Positions 33,391 through 42,283 of a DNA stretch of 64,000 nt are shown piece by piece. The stretch comes from Alistipes onderdonkii (GTDB lineage: Bacteria; Bacteroidota; Bacteroidia; Bacteroidales; Rikenellaceae), in the NCBI RefSeq assembly GCF_025145285.1, contig NZ_CP102251.1, positions 1,736,001 through 1,800,000 of the forward strand, given 5' to 3'. The position numbers were made by a program, and so were the translations under genes. Positions within the stretch are counted from its first letter, which is position 1; every line of letters starts with the position of its first letter. The notes below the pieces were generated by a model. The model was given only the letters and a program-made list of their open reading frames with translations, ran no database searches and had not been told where the DNA came from.

Positions 33391-34440
33391 ATGAATGAGC
33401 AAGCCTTAAATATATCTACAGGGCGTAAATACTGGATAGATGTGTTACGGGCTTTAGGCATAATCCTGGTAGTTCTGGGGCATGTTTCGAAAGAGCCGAA
33501 TACGGTGATTTTTATTTACGCGTTCCATATGCCTTTGTTTTTTCTTCTTTCCGGTTTCTTGTTTAATAGGCATCGTTATGATCTGCGTACCTTCATCATT
33601 CGCCGGTCTCAAAAATTGCTGCTACCTTATGCATTCTTTTATCTGTTGACGCTGCTATGGTGGTGGCTGGTAGAGTGCAATTTCCCCCCCCCTGTCTGCT
33701 CTGGGATCACTTGGTGGCAACGTCTGATACCGCTAATGTGGGGATCGAATATAAACGGTTGGATGAGTCATAACATCGTATTGTGGTTTTTGCCCGCACT
33801 TTTTTCGACCGAAGTATTGGCGCGGTTGTTAGCTGACTATATTTGTTGTCGAAAAACAATCTTTGTAGTTTCTGTCCTTTGTGCTGTTTTGGGGCTGGGA
33901 CTTTATACAAAGGGAATTGAGTGGCTTCCAATGGGGCTGAATGTCGCGCTGGTTGCCCTGCCTTTCTATGTGACCGGGTGGATGGTTGCAGAGCGGGTTC
34001 AGTATTGGACGCATGTTCGGCATGTAATACTTGTCGCTGTTGGTTGCTGCTTATTATTGCTCATTGCCGTGCATGAAGGTTGGGCTACGAGGATTGATAT
34101 GGCCAGTGGCCAGTATGGCTGTTTTTTGCTTTTTCTCTTATGGTCGGGTGTCGGTTGTATGATGATGATAGCCATTGCAATAGCATTAGGTCGTGTAAGC
34201 TGGATAGAACATATCGGATATAGTACATCGACACTGGTAATCATGGCTATACATGGTATTATCTTGCGTATTGTAATTTTCACAATAAGTCGGATGACAA
34301 ATGTGGGAACAGGCGATTTGCGCGAAAATCTATGGATTTGCATTCTAATTACAATGATTGTAATCGGAGTTTGTCTCCCGTTCGTAGGGTTGTATAAAAG
34401 ATGTGTAAATAAGTTAATATGCAGATGTATAAAAAACTAA
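33391..34440 (+). CDS. Acyltransferase family 3 membrane protein (OafA-like)
   Basis: A 349-residue integral membrane protein with about ten helices. The N-terminus reads YWIDVLRALGIILVVLGHVSK with the catalytic-type histidine, then HMPLFFLLSGFLFNR. It would O-acetylate a sugar of the polysaccharide. A nine-C homopolymer at 33684-33692 lies in the coding sequence (FPPPV) and could allow slippage. Its 3' end overlaps the polymerase gene by 22 bases. Confidence 0.88.
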   Translation: MNEQALNISTGRKYWIDVLRALGIILVVLGHVSKEPNTVIFIYAFHMPLFFLLSGFLFNRHRYDLRTFIIRRSQKLLLPYAFFYLLTLLWWWLVECNFPPPVCSGITWWQRLIPLMWGSNINGWMSHNIVLWFLPALFSTEVLARLLADYICCRKTIFVVSVLCAVLGLGLYTKGIEWLPMGLNVALVALPFYVTGWMVAERVQYWTHVRHVILVAVGCCLLLLIAVHEGWATRIDMASGQYGCFLLFLLWSGVGCMMMIAIAIALGRVSWIEHIGYSTSTLVIMAIHGIILRIVIFTISRMTNVGTGDLRENLWICILITMIVIGVCLPFVGLYKRCVNKLICRCIKN

Positions 34441-35579
34441 TAGTTTTTTTTATCTTTTTAATGTTGTTCGGAGAAGCCTATGGTGAAACGCTGATTGGAT
34501 CAACATATAGATATGTATTCGTGGTATTGATTATTGTGCTATTATGCAGCTATTTGTTTATCTCGGGGGGCGTGCAAATTAAACCTCTTGATAAATTCCC
34601 ATTCAATTGTGCTGTATCATCGTGGTGTTTATTATTGATTTCAGTCCCTTTTTGGTCTTATTATCATAATATTTATTCATATGGAGGCATCGTTGTAGCA
34701 TTTATAGTTTATCTGTTAGATTTCAAATTCGTTTATAAATTAATCGTCGGGTTTGTCTTTTTGTCTTTAGGTTTGACGGCTTACGAATTTGTTACTCATA
34801 AATTGTTATTTGTTAATGTGTTGAATGGAGTTGTGTTTGATGAAGCTTTGTTTGGCGGAAATCTTGGTGTTTTTCGGGCAAAGGGGCTATTTTGGGGGCC
34901 TACTGTACTTGGAATGTTTATGATAACCGCATTTATTTTAGCCAATAAGAATTTATGGTTATTGTTTTCCGCTATTCTGTCTTGTTTTTTTGCGAATGCT
35001 CGACTAGGGATTATATTATTGTCAATCCCGTTAATTGTTTTGTTGTTTAAACGGAAAAATATAAAATATTTATGGATTGTTGTACCAATATTTATTGGCA
35101 TAATGAACTATGCTTATATGCATGCGGGAACTTCTGTAGAAAGGCTGTTAGCATTGAGTGAAGGTGAAAATCAAAATGCCAGAATCTATTACTGGACGAA
35201 AGGGATAAACTTGTTTCTGGATTATCCGTTGCAAAGTATCATTTTTGGAAATAATGGGTATTATAACAGTATCTATGATAATAACCCAGAAAGTGGTTGG
35301 ATTTGTTTATTAACAGATAATGGAGTAATAGGATTTTTTTTCTATCTCTTGCCTTTATTGTATTGTCTACATCGATTTTTAATAAACAGGAAGTGGTACA
35401 ATTTGATGCTTACCTTATTATTTATCGTTTTTAATTTTACCATTACAGGACATTTGTCTGGAACAGGGAATTTCATGTATTGGTTGGTAGTTTTTGAACT
35501 TTTTAACAAGGCAAAGTATGGATGCGGTAAGTTAGATTCGCCGGTACTTTTAAAATATCATTATCCCAAATTGGCATGA
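34419..35579 (+). CDS. Wzy-type polysaccharide polymerase
   Basis: A 386-residue protein with about eleven hydrophobic helices, very AT-rich, of the O-antigen ligase/polymerase kind. A large periplasmic loop region (about 225-285) contains GENQNARIYYWTKGINLFLDYP and NPESGWICLLTDNGVIGFFFYL, the pattern seen in Wzy proteins. With the flippase and initiating transferase this indicates a Wzx/Wzy-dependent pathway. Sequence conservation in this family is low, so the call rests on topology and context. Confidence 0.85.
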   Translation: MQMYKKLIVFFIFLMLFGEAYGETLIGSTYRYVFVVLIIVLLCSYLFISGGVQIKPLDKFPFNCAVSSWCLLLISVPFWSYYHNIYSYGGIVVAFIVYLLDFKFVYKLIVGFVFLSLGLTAYEFVTHKLLFVNVLNGVVFDEALFGGNLGVFRAKGLFWGPTVLGMFMITAFILANKNLWLLFSAILSCFFANARLGIILLSIPLIVLLFKRKNIKYLWIVVPIFIGIMNYAYMHAGTSVERLLALSEGENQNARIYYWTKGINLFLDYPLQSIIFGNNGYYNSIYDNNPESGWICLLTDNGVIGFFFYLLPLLYCLHRFLINRKWYNLMLTLLFIVFNFTITGHLSGTGNFMYWLVVFELFNKAKYGCGKLDSPVLLKYHYPKLA

Positions 35580-36712
35580 AGGTTTTACATATTGGTAAAT
35601 TTTATCCCCCGTTCTGTGGCGGTATCGAAAAAGTGAATTACGATTTAGTTGAAAATTTGAATAAGATTGAGAATTGTAATGTGGATGAACTCTGTTTCCA
35701 ACATTTGGCCGGCAACGAAACGGATGACTTAACTCCCGCTTATCGATTATTCCGGGTGCCGATTCGTACCATTTTTCATTCGACTCCCATCTCGATGCGT
35801 TATTTTTCCGTTTATCGGAAAATTCGCAACCATTATGATATTATTCATCTTCATTTACCTAATCCATGGGCTGCTTTAGCTCCTTTATTGTTCCGGACAA
35901 GGGCGAAAATCGTACTCCATTGGCATTCGGATATTGTCAAACAAAAGAGTCTGATGATATTTTACCGCCCGTTTCAGACGATGCTGTTACGTCGCGCAAG
36001 CCGAATTATCGTTACCAGCCGCAACTATTTCGATACTTCATCTGATCTGCAGCCTTATGTTAAAAAAGTCCGGGTCGTCCCGATCGGTCTCGATACCGAA
36101 CATCTTATGTTTTTACCTGGAATTGATCAAACAATCAAAACGCAATATCCGGGAAAGAAAATCGTGCTGAGTATCGGTCGGCTTACTTATTATAAAGGTT
36201 TTAGGTATTTGATCGAAGCGGCTTGTAAGCTGAGGGACGATACGATCGTCCTCATTGGCGGTTGTGGGGAGTTGCAGGATGAATTGGAACGTCTCATTAA
36301 GCAGAAGGGGGTTGCTGATCGTGTGAAATTAATCGGGCGTATTCCGCAAGAGCAGATAGGAGCCTATTTTGCGGCGGCGGATTTATTTTGTTTGCCTTCA
36401 ATTGTTCGCACGGAGGCTTTTGGCGTGGTATTGGCCGAAGCCTTGGCGATGGGGGTGCCGATTGTAGCGTGTGATATCCTTGGATCTGGGGTTAATTGGG
36501 TAAATAAACATGGAGATACGGGGCTGAATGTCCCTGTATGTGATTCTCAAGCTCTAGCTGCTGCAATTAATAAAATATTGGACTCTCCCGAACTGTTAAC
36601 TCGCTTCAAAATGAATTGCAAAAAGAGATATGAATCTTTTTTTTCTTTGAAAAAAATGGTTTATAAAGTCTATGAAATTTATGACGAGATATTGAATAGT
36701 AAGCTTGGATAA
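35576..36712 (+). CDS. Glycosyltransferase family 4
   Basis: A 378-residue GT-B retaining glycosyltransferase. The N-terminus MKVLHIGKFYPPFCGGIEKVNYDL is the family-4 signature. The C-terminal half shows VLSIGRLTYYKGFRYLIEA, then LIGGCGELQDELERLI and the donor-binding VRTEAFGVVLAEALAMGVP with the EX7E-type glutamates. The sugar is unknown. The start overlaps wzy by 4 bases (ATGA). It is the last enzyme gene of the cassette. Confidence 0.92.
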   Translation: MKVLHIGKFYPPFCGGIEKVNYDLVENLNKIENCNVDELCFQHLAGNETDDLTPAYRLFRVPIRTIFHSTPISMRYFSVYRKIRNHYDIIHLHLPNPWAALAPLLFRTRAKIVLHWHSDIVKQKSLMIFYRPFQTMLLRRASRIIVTSRNYFDTSSDLQPYVKKVRVVPIGLDTEHLMFLPGIDQTIKTQYPGKKIVLSIGRLTYYKGFRYLIEAACKLRDDTIVLIGGCGELQDELERLIKQKGVADRVKLIGRIPQEQIGAYFAAADLFCLPSIVRTEAFGVVLAEALAMGVPIVACDILGSGVNWVNKHGDTGLNVPVCDSQALAAAINKILDSPELLTRFKMNCKKRYESFFSLKKMVYKVYEIYDEILNSKLG

Positions 36713-36815
36713 AAGTTAGAGATAAAATCACTTATAGCTGTTATGTGTATGTCTATGAGAAGAGCTATATATTTTCGACTACAAATGTTTGTCAGAATGG
36801 GACGATAAGTTCGAT

Positions 36816-36852
36816 TAAGTCTAAATAAAATGGTAGGTATAGACTTATTTTA
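36816..36852 (+). terminator. Weak hairpin with U-tract after the glycosyltransferase gene
   Basis: TAAGTCTA (36816-36823) pairs with TAGACTTA (36840-36847) around a 16-base loop, followed by TTTT. The stem is AT-rich, so termination here would be inefficient; some transcripts may read on into the small membrane-protein gene at 36859. Confidence 0.35.
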
Positions 36853-36858
36853 ATACAG

Positions 36859-37023
36859 ATGAGGTGGTTGCTTTATTTATTGATATTACTTATTTTGTTT
36901 TATCTTTTTCTGTGGTGGAGCATTCGCAAAGCCCCGGTTATGAAGGACGATGAACGAGACGTGCGGCGTATTTCCCGCCTTCTGGAACGCCTTAATGAGA
37001 AGTGGAGCCGAAATAAAAAATAA
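36859..37023 (+). CDS. Small membrane protein, 54 residues
   Basis: A short gene not recognisable by family. Residues 2-20 form one hydrophobic helix (RWLLYLLILLILFYLFLWW). A strongly charged tail follows (KDDERDVRRISRLLERLNEKWSRNKK), likely an amphipathic helix facing the cytoplasm. Coding is supported by the regular hydrophobic-then-charged composition and by a perfect terminator starting at the next base. It is the distal gene of the capsule region, and might be a regulatory micropeptide or assembly factor of the polysaccharide machinery; that is a guess. Confidence 0.65.
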   Translation: MRWLLYLLILLILFYLFLWWSIRKAPVMKDDERDVRRISRLLERLNEKWSRNKK

Positions 37024-37053
37024 ACAAAAGCCGGAGAATTCTCCGGCTTTTGT
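37024..37053. terminator. Perfect-palindrome terminator ending the capsule locus
   Basis: A perfect 30-bp palindrome with arm ACAAAAGCCGGAGAA. In either direction it gives a GC-rich stem followed by TTTTGT, so it can end transcription on both strands. It begins directly after the stop codon of the 54-residue protein. The 167 bases after it hold no gene. Confidence 0.88.
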
Positions 37054-37220
37054 TTACTGAAATTCATTGTACGATACCTCGCCATGCATTATAATTCGAA
37101 GCGCAACGATAATCCCTATTGCTCGCAGTCGATCTGCTTCCTGAAAATATTTTCGGGTAATTGTTTTGCATTTTTTGATTCCTATCCATCTTTTGTATCT
37201 TATCAGAAACTGCACCGTCT

Positions 37221-38250
37221 ATGAAGACTTCAGACCCTATTGCTAAACCCGTACAGCGAGATTGGAACCTCGTCAATTTGAAAGTTTTTCTGATCCTATT
37301 GGTTATCTTCCATCATGCCGGGCCGGCTTACAGCGATAGCGATAATTGGATATACCAGCCTTCGCTTGATGAGTGCGCAGTTTGACTGCGGAGTTTCTTT
37401 GCTGTCAACGCTTCATTCCTCATGGGACTTTACTTCCTGTTTTGCGGTTACTTTCTCCCTTCCAGTTGCGACCGTCACGGTTTTCAGGGCTTTATATCGG
37501 CAAAATTTCCTCATTTGGGAATTCCGCTCCTCTTTTTTTACTGTTTTGTGCTCTGTAGTTACGGGGCATGTCGAGGTCGGTCACCTCTGGTTTGTCGAAC
37601 GCCTGCTTTTCTATTCGCTGGTATATGCCCTTTTTTGGTTTGTCGTGCGCAAACCCATGCGCGTGCAGAGCGGGGTGAACGTGGTGTGGATCGTTTTTGC
37701 TGTCATAATCGTTTCTGCAGCTAATTATCGGGTACGTCCTGCCTGACCGATTAACAACTGGAAATGTTTGAGCGGTTTGCTTTGAGCGGAACCGACTCAT
37801 CTGGCGCAGCATGTGGCACTTTTCGTGACGGGGACGGTTGCATGGCGAGGCAAGCTGGTTTCTTCGAATAACGCGACGTATGGGCATGATGCTCTTCGGC
37901 CTGGAATTGTTGTTGGCCCTATCGGTCTATCTGCAGGCCTTTTTCCAGATCGGTCGTTCATGGTGGTGGTATGAAACGCTGCTTTGTTTTTCGCTATCGT
38001 TCGGGCTGATCGTCCTGTGCTGTTTCTTCTTTGGCAAAACATCTCGGATAATGCTGTGGATCGCGCCGCAATCGTATGCCGCTTACCTGGTACACATTTT
38101 CGTGATATTGGGATTGTAATACCACTTCGATCGGGTACCGATGGGCGGCGGAACGGGAAAATTTCTTTTTGTCGGAGTGATGGCAAGTGCACTCGTATGA
38201 GGTCACCTATTTTTGCACCGCATTCCGGGTGTCGGACGCATTGTTTGCCC
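37221..38250 (+). pseudogene. Decayed acyltransferase family 3 gene
   Basis: Reading starts at ATG 37221 with KVFLILLVIFHHAGPAYSD (acyltransferase-3 signature) but hits TGA after about 54 codons. Recognisable pieces continue in changing frames: GLYFLFCGYFLPSSCDRHG, GHVEVGHLWFVERLLFYSLV, SYAAYLVHIFVILGL (ending at 38119) and FVGVMASALV near 38180. Many frame changes and stops show long-standing inactivation. Its end runs into the 3' end of the convergent ygiQ gene. GC content is intermediate. It may be a remnant of an older capsule cassette. Confidence 0.8.
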
Positions 38251-40047
38251 GCTTTTTGCCGAGTCGGTTTGGGACTGCCTACCTTTTGGGCGGCTTTCCT
38301 TCTTCGAGCCATTCTTTTTACCCGGAATTTCTGCTTTCCCGGCCGGCCGTTCATCGAAGAAATAGGCTTTCTGCCGCCGTTTCTCCTCCTGCGAACGGGC
38401 GACGTAGACTTTTTCATGTGTATAGGGGTTCTCCCCGGTGTAGAACATCACCGACGAGAGGGTCATCGGCGTCGGGGTGAGATCCTGTACCTGTTCGAGG
38501 TTGAAATGGAGCTTGCCGAGTACTTTCGCCGACAGCGAGCGCATGTCACGTTCGGTGCAGCCCGGGTGTGACGAGATAAAGTAAGGGATCAGTTGGTAGG
38601 GCAGTCCCTCGCGGCGGCAGATATGCTGGAAATCGGCGTTCAGTTGCTCGAAAAGTGCGAACGGAGGCTTGCGCATCAGTTTCAGCACGGCATCTTCGGT
38701 GTGTTCGGGGGCGACCTTCAGGCGTCCCGAGGTGTGGTGTTTCACGACCGTAGCGAGGTAAGGGCTGTCGTCGAACAGGTCGTAACGGATGCCGCTGCCG
38801 ACAAAGGCCTTCTTGATGCCCTTCACGGCTCGGATCTTTTCGTACAAAGCCAACAGAGGCCGGTGGTCGTTGTCCAGATTTGGGCACATCTTCGGGTGCA
38901 GGCACGACGGACGGCGGCACCTGCGGCACAATTCCTTGTCGCGGCCGCCCATGCGGTACATGTTGGCCGAAGGTGCACCGACGTCCGAGAGGTAACCCCT
39001 GAAGCCGGGCATCGAGGCGATCCGCCGCACCTCGTCGAGGATCGAGCGCTCGCTGCGCGAGTTGATGAATTTGCCCTGGTGAGCCGATATGGTGCAGAAC
39101 GAACAGCCGCCGAAGCATCCCCGGTGGATGTTGACCGAGTGTTTGATCATCTCCCAGGCCGGGATGTCTCCTTTGCCGTTATAGCGCGGGTGCGGTGCCC
39201 GTTCGTAAGGCAGGTCGAACGAGTGGTCGAGCTCTTCGGTCGTGAGCGTCGTGTTGGGCGGCGTGACGACCACATAGCGGTCGCCGACGGCCTCGACCAG
39301 CGTCGCTGTCGGTTCCATCAGGTTGCTCTGTGTCTCGATAACCGTGAAATTCTCCCCGAAAGCCCGTTTGTCGCGCGCACACTCCTCGTAGGAGTGCAGC
39401 CGGATCGTCTTCGCCGGGTCGAGCCGCTCCACGTAATCTTTGCCGGCCATGAACGCCACCTGCCGCAGTTTGCGCAGCAACTTGGCATTGTATCCGTTGC
39501 GCAGTGCCCGGGCGACCTGCTGTACGACCCGTTCGCCCATGCCGTAGATCAGCAGGTCGGCGCCGCTTTCGGCCAGCACCGAAGGCTTGAGCGAATCGCT
39601 CCAGTAGTCGTAGTGCGTCAGCCGCCGTAGGGAAGCCTCTATCCCTCCGACTACTACCGGGACGTGCGGGAACAATCGCTTGACGATTCGCGTGTAGACT
39701 GTTACGGCATAGTCGGGCCGAAACCCCGCTTTGCCGCCGGGCGTATAGGCGTCGTTGCTCCTGAGGCGGATGTTGGCCGTGTAGTGGTTGACCATCGAAT
39801 CCATCGACCCGGCCGTAATGCCGAAGAAGAGCCTCGGCGTGCCCAACTTGGTGAAGTCGCGCAGGTCGTCCCGCCAGTTGGGTTGCGGCACGATGGCCAC
39901 GCGGTAGCCTTCGGCTTCGAGCAGGCGGCCGATCACTGCCGCGCCGAATGCCGGATGGTCGATGTAGGCGTCGCCCGAAAAGAGGATGACGTCCAACTGC
40001 TCCCACCCGCGTGCGCGGACTTCCTTTATCGTGGTCGGTAAAAACAA
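38203..40047 (-). CDS. ygiQ: YgiQ-family radical SAM protein
   Basis: A 614-residue radical SAM enzyme of the YgiQ family, whose reaction is unknown. The N-terminal B12-binding-like region reads DVILFSGDAYIDHPAFGAAVIGRLLE. The iron-sulfur site is the CxxxCxxC of GCFGGCSFCTISAHQGKFINSRS near residue 315. The C-terminus (about 560-614) is lysine-rich and poorly conserved, and it overlaps the decayed acyltransferase on the other strand. Length fits the family. Confidence 0.93.
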   Translation of the reverse strand: MFLPTTIKEVRARGWEQLDVILFSGDAYIDHPAFGAAVIGRLLEAEGYRVAIVPQPNWRDDLRDFTKLGTPRLFFGITAGSMDSMVNHYTANIRLRSNDAYTPGGKAGFRPDYAVTVYTRIVKRLFPHVPVVVGGIEASLRRLTHYDYWSDSLKPSVLAESGADLLIYGMGERVVQQVARALRNGYNAKLLRKLRQVAFMAGKDYVERLDPAKTIRLHSYEECARDKRAFGENFTVIETQSNLMEPTATLVEAVGDRYVVVTPPNTTLTTEELDHSFDLPYERAPHPRYNGKGDIPAWEMIKHSVNIHRGCFGGCSFCTISAHQGKFINSRSERSILDEVRRIASMPGFRGYLSDVGAPSANMYRMGGRDKELCRRCRRPSCLHPKMCPNLDNDHRPLLALYEKIRAVKGIKKAFVGSGIRYDLFDDSPYLATVVKHHTSGRLKVAPEHTEDAVLKLMRKPPFALFEQLNADFQHICRREGLPYQLIPYFISSHPGCTERDMRSLSAKVLGKLHFNLEQVQDLTPTPMTLSSVMFYTGENPYTHEKVYVARSQEEKRRQKAYFFDERPAGKAEIPGKKNGSKKESRPKGRQSQTDSAKSGQTMRPTPGMRCKNR

Positions 40048-40205
40048 GGTACGGTGAGTTTTTTTGTTTCGTCCCGGAATAATTCCGGTCTGTATCGTGT
40101 GTTTGAGGGGTGCGGGCCGGCGGCTTTATGGTTGGGGATTGCCGTTTTGGGTGTCCGCAGATGCGAGCCGCCGTATTGCCGTAAGTCAGTCCGCTGCCGT
40201 GCCGT

Positions 40206-41297
40206 TTATCCGTTATCCGTCTCTTTCGATGCCGCTGCGTAGGTTTCCCATTTGCCGAGCAGCGCACGGAAATCGGCGGGCAGTTCGCTCTCGAAATATA
40301 CCGTTTCGCGGGTCGTCGGGTGTACGAACCCGAGTGACCGCGCGTGCAGTGCATGGCGGGGCAGCACGGCGAAGCAGTTTTCGACGAATTGCCTGTATTT
40401 CGAGAAGGTCGTGCCCTTCAGGATGCGGTCGCCGCCATAGCGTTCGTCGTTGAAGAGCGGATGTCCCTGCCACGACATGTGGACGCGTATCTGGTGCGTG
40501 CGGCCCGTTTCGAGCCGGCATTCGACCAGCGTCACATAGCCGTAACGTTTCAGCACCCGCCAGTGGGTCACGGCGTGCTTGCCGTCCGACCCGTCTTCGA
40601 ATACGAACATCTTCTGCCGGTCGCGGGGGCTGCGGCCGATGTTGCCCGTGATCGTCCCCTCGTCCTGGTCGAAATTGCCCCACACGAGTGCCACATAACG
40701 GCGCTGGATCGTATGGTCGAAGAATTGCTTGGCCAGCCGTGCGTGCGCCTGTTCGTTCTTGGCCACCACGAGTAACCCCGACGTGTTCTTGTCGATGCGG
40801 TGCACCAGCCCGGCGCGCATGTCGCCCTCCTGGAACAGGGGCAGGTTGCGCAGGTGGTACGTGAGTGCGTTTACGAGCGTACCGCTGTAATTTCCGTGCC
40901 CGGGATGCACCACCAGCCCGGCGGGCTTGTTGACGATCAGCAGGTCGTCGTCCTCGTAGGGGATTTCGAGCGGGATATCTTCGGGGATGATCTCCACTTC
41001 GCGCCGCGGGTAGGGCATCACGATCTGGATACGGTCGAGCGGCTTGACCTTGTAGCTCGATTTCGCGGGCTTGCCGTTCACGAGGATGTTGCCGCAGTCG
41101 GCAGCCGCCTGGATACGGTTGCGCGAGCATTTCTCCATGCGTACGGTCAGGAACTTGTCCAGCCGCAACGGGGTTTGCCCCTTGTCGGCTACGACCGCAA
41201 AGTGCTCATAAAGCCCGGCTCCCTCGCCGTCCTCTTCTGTGGCTTCCGATCCCTGGTCGAGTTCGGGATCCTCCTCTATGTAGCGTTCGTCGGCCAT
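40206..41297 (-). CDS. RluD-type 23S rRNA/tRNA pseudouridine synthase
   Basis: A 363-residue pseudouridine synthase of the RluA/RluD family. After an acidic N-terminal extension it has an S4 RNA-binding domain (about 35-95, RLDKFLTVRMEKCSRNRIQ). The catalytic domain carries HRIDKNTSGLLVVAKN (catalytic Asp in HRxDxxTSG) and RTHQIRVHM. The long upstream open frame is ignored because the ATG at 41297 overlaps the preceding gene's TGA by one base (TGATG) and starts a family-like sequence. RluD specificity (three helix-69 sites) is a likely but unproven assignment. Confidence 0.92.
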   Translation of the reverse strand: MADERYIEEDPELDQGSEATEEDGEGAGLYEHFAVVADKGQTPLRLDKFLTVRMEKCSRNRIQAAADCGNILVNGKPAKSSYKVKPLDRIQIVMPYPRREVEIIPEDIPLEIPYEDDDLLIVNKPAGLVVHPGHGNYSGTLVNALTYHLRNLPLFQEGDMRAGLVHRIDKNTSGLLVVAKNEQAHARLAKQFFDHTIQRRYVALVWGNFDQDEGTITGNIGRSPRDRQKMFVFEDGSDGKHAVTHWRVLKRYGYVTLVECRLETGRTHQIRVHMSWQGHPLFNDERYGGDRILKGTTFSKYRQFVENCFAVLPRHALHARSLGFVHPTTRETVYFESELPADFRALLGKWETYAAASKETDNG

Positions 41298-42271
41298 CAG
41301 TCGAAAAATCCTTCGTCGTTTCCGGCTGCCGCAGGCTCGTCGGCCGGCTGTTCCTCTGCGGAGCCTGCCGCCGCCCGTTCGAACTCCGCCTGAGCCAGCG
41401 AATCCGCATGTTCGCGTTCGGATTGCAATCGCTCTTCGGCCGCCTCCTTCGCCTGCTTTTCGGCTATGGCGCGGTATTGGGCGAGTTTCTTCTCGTCGAG
41501 CGTCAGCCTGAGGTCGACGCGCGAGCCCAGCCCGGCGCTCCGCTCGGCCGTGGGATGCTGGATATAGACGCGGGCATCCTTCTGGTTCAGGAGGTTGATC
41601 CCTTCGTCGAAATCCACCTTGCCGACGTTGAGCCCCAGTTCCCACAGGCGGCCCTTGGCCTCCTTGAGCGGGAACCCGACCAGACGCGGTACGACCGTCG
41701 TGCCGTAGCCGCCTTCGACGCCCACATAGAGCGTCACGCCCGAGCCCAGTTCGGCCTCGATCTTGCTCGTCGCCGCTACGGGGCGGCCGTCGCAGTATTC
41801 GTCCAGTACGTAGTTGGTCGCCATGTCGGCGCGGTAGACCAGCTCGTCGATCTCCAGCCCCGCGATCTCCAGCATGTTCTTGGCCTGCCGCAGCGAACGT
41901 CCCGCCACGTAGGGCACGGGCACCATCTTCTGGCGGAAGGAGTTGATCGTGATGTAGACCGTGCGGCCGGGCTTGACCTCCACGCCCCCTTCGGGCAGCT
42001 GGTCGAGGACGATGCCCCCTTCGTAAGCCGGCACGAACAGCGAGTCGTTGATGTGCAGCTTGAGGTCGTACTTGCGGGCCATGCGCTGTGCCTGGTCGAG
42101 CTTCACGCCCGAAAAGTCGGGCACCGTGCGCCGCGCGCCGTGGCGCGTGCCGACCTGCATGACGATGTGGGCCGCGACGGCCATCGCCAGGATGATCGCC
42201 CCGATCAGTACGAGGTTGTATGCCAGTCGGTTTTTCCGGAGCCGTTTCCAGTAATATGCCAGTTTCTCCAT
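41297..42271 (-). CDS. PASTA-domain membrane protein
   Basis: A 324-residue protein with one N-terminal membrane helix (about 18-42) and three extracytoplasmic PASTA domains: about 48-115 (VPDFSGVKLDQAQRMA), 116-190 (VPYVAGRSLRQAKNML) and 191-262 (VPRLVGFPLKEAKGRL). A charged, alanine/glutamate-rich C-terminal tail follows (about 265-324). Unlike PASTA kinases it has no kinase domain. In Bacteroidetes such genes often sit next to rluD or ddl; a role in sensing or binding peptidoglycan is inferred from the domain. Confidence 0.9.
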   Translation of the reverse strand: MEKLAYYWKRLRKNRLAYNLVLIGAIILAMAVAAHIVMQVGTRHGARRTVPDFSGVKLDQAQRMARKYDLKLHINDSLFVPAYEGGIVLDQLPEGGVEVKPGRTVYITINSFRQKMVPVPYVAGRSLRQAKNMLEIAGLEIDELVYRADMATNYVLDEYCDGRPVAATSKIEAELGSGVTLYVGVEGGYGTTVVPRLVGFPLKEAKGRLWELGLNVGKVDFDEGINLLNQKDARVYIQHPTAERSAGLGSRVDLRLTLDEKKLAQYRAIAEKQAKEAAEERLQSEREHADSLAQAEFERAAAGSAEEQPADEPAAAGNDEGFFD

Positions 42272-42283
42272 TGCGGGGTAGGG

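Noticed and set aside
39179..40354. A 391-residue minus-strand frame overlapping ygiQ
   Set aside because: It lacks any family pattern, is rich in Arg/Pro/Gly as expected for a shifted high-GC frame, and ygiQ explains the region.
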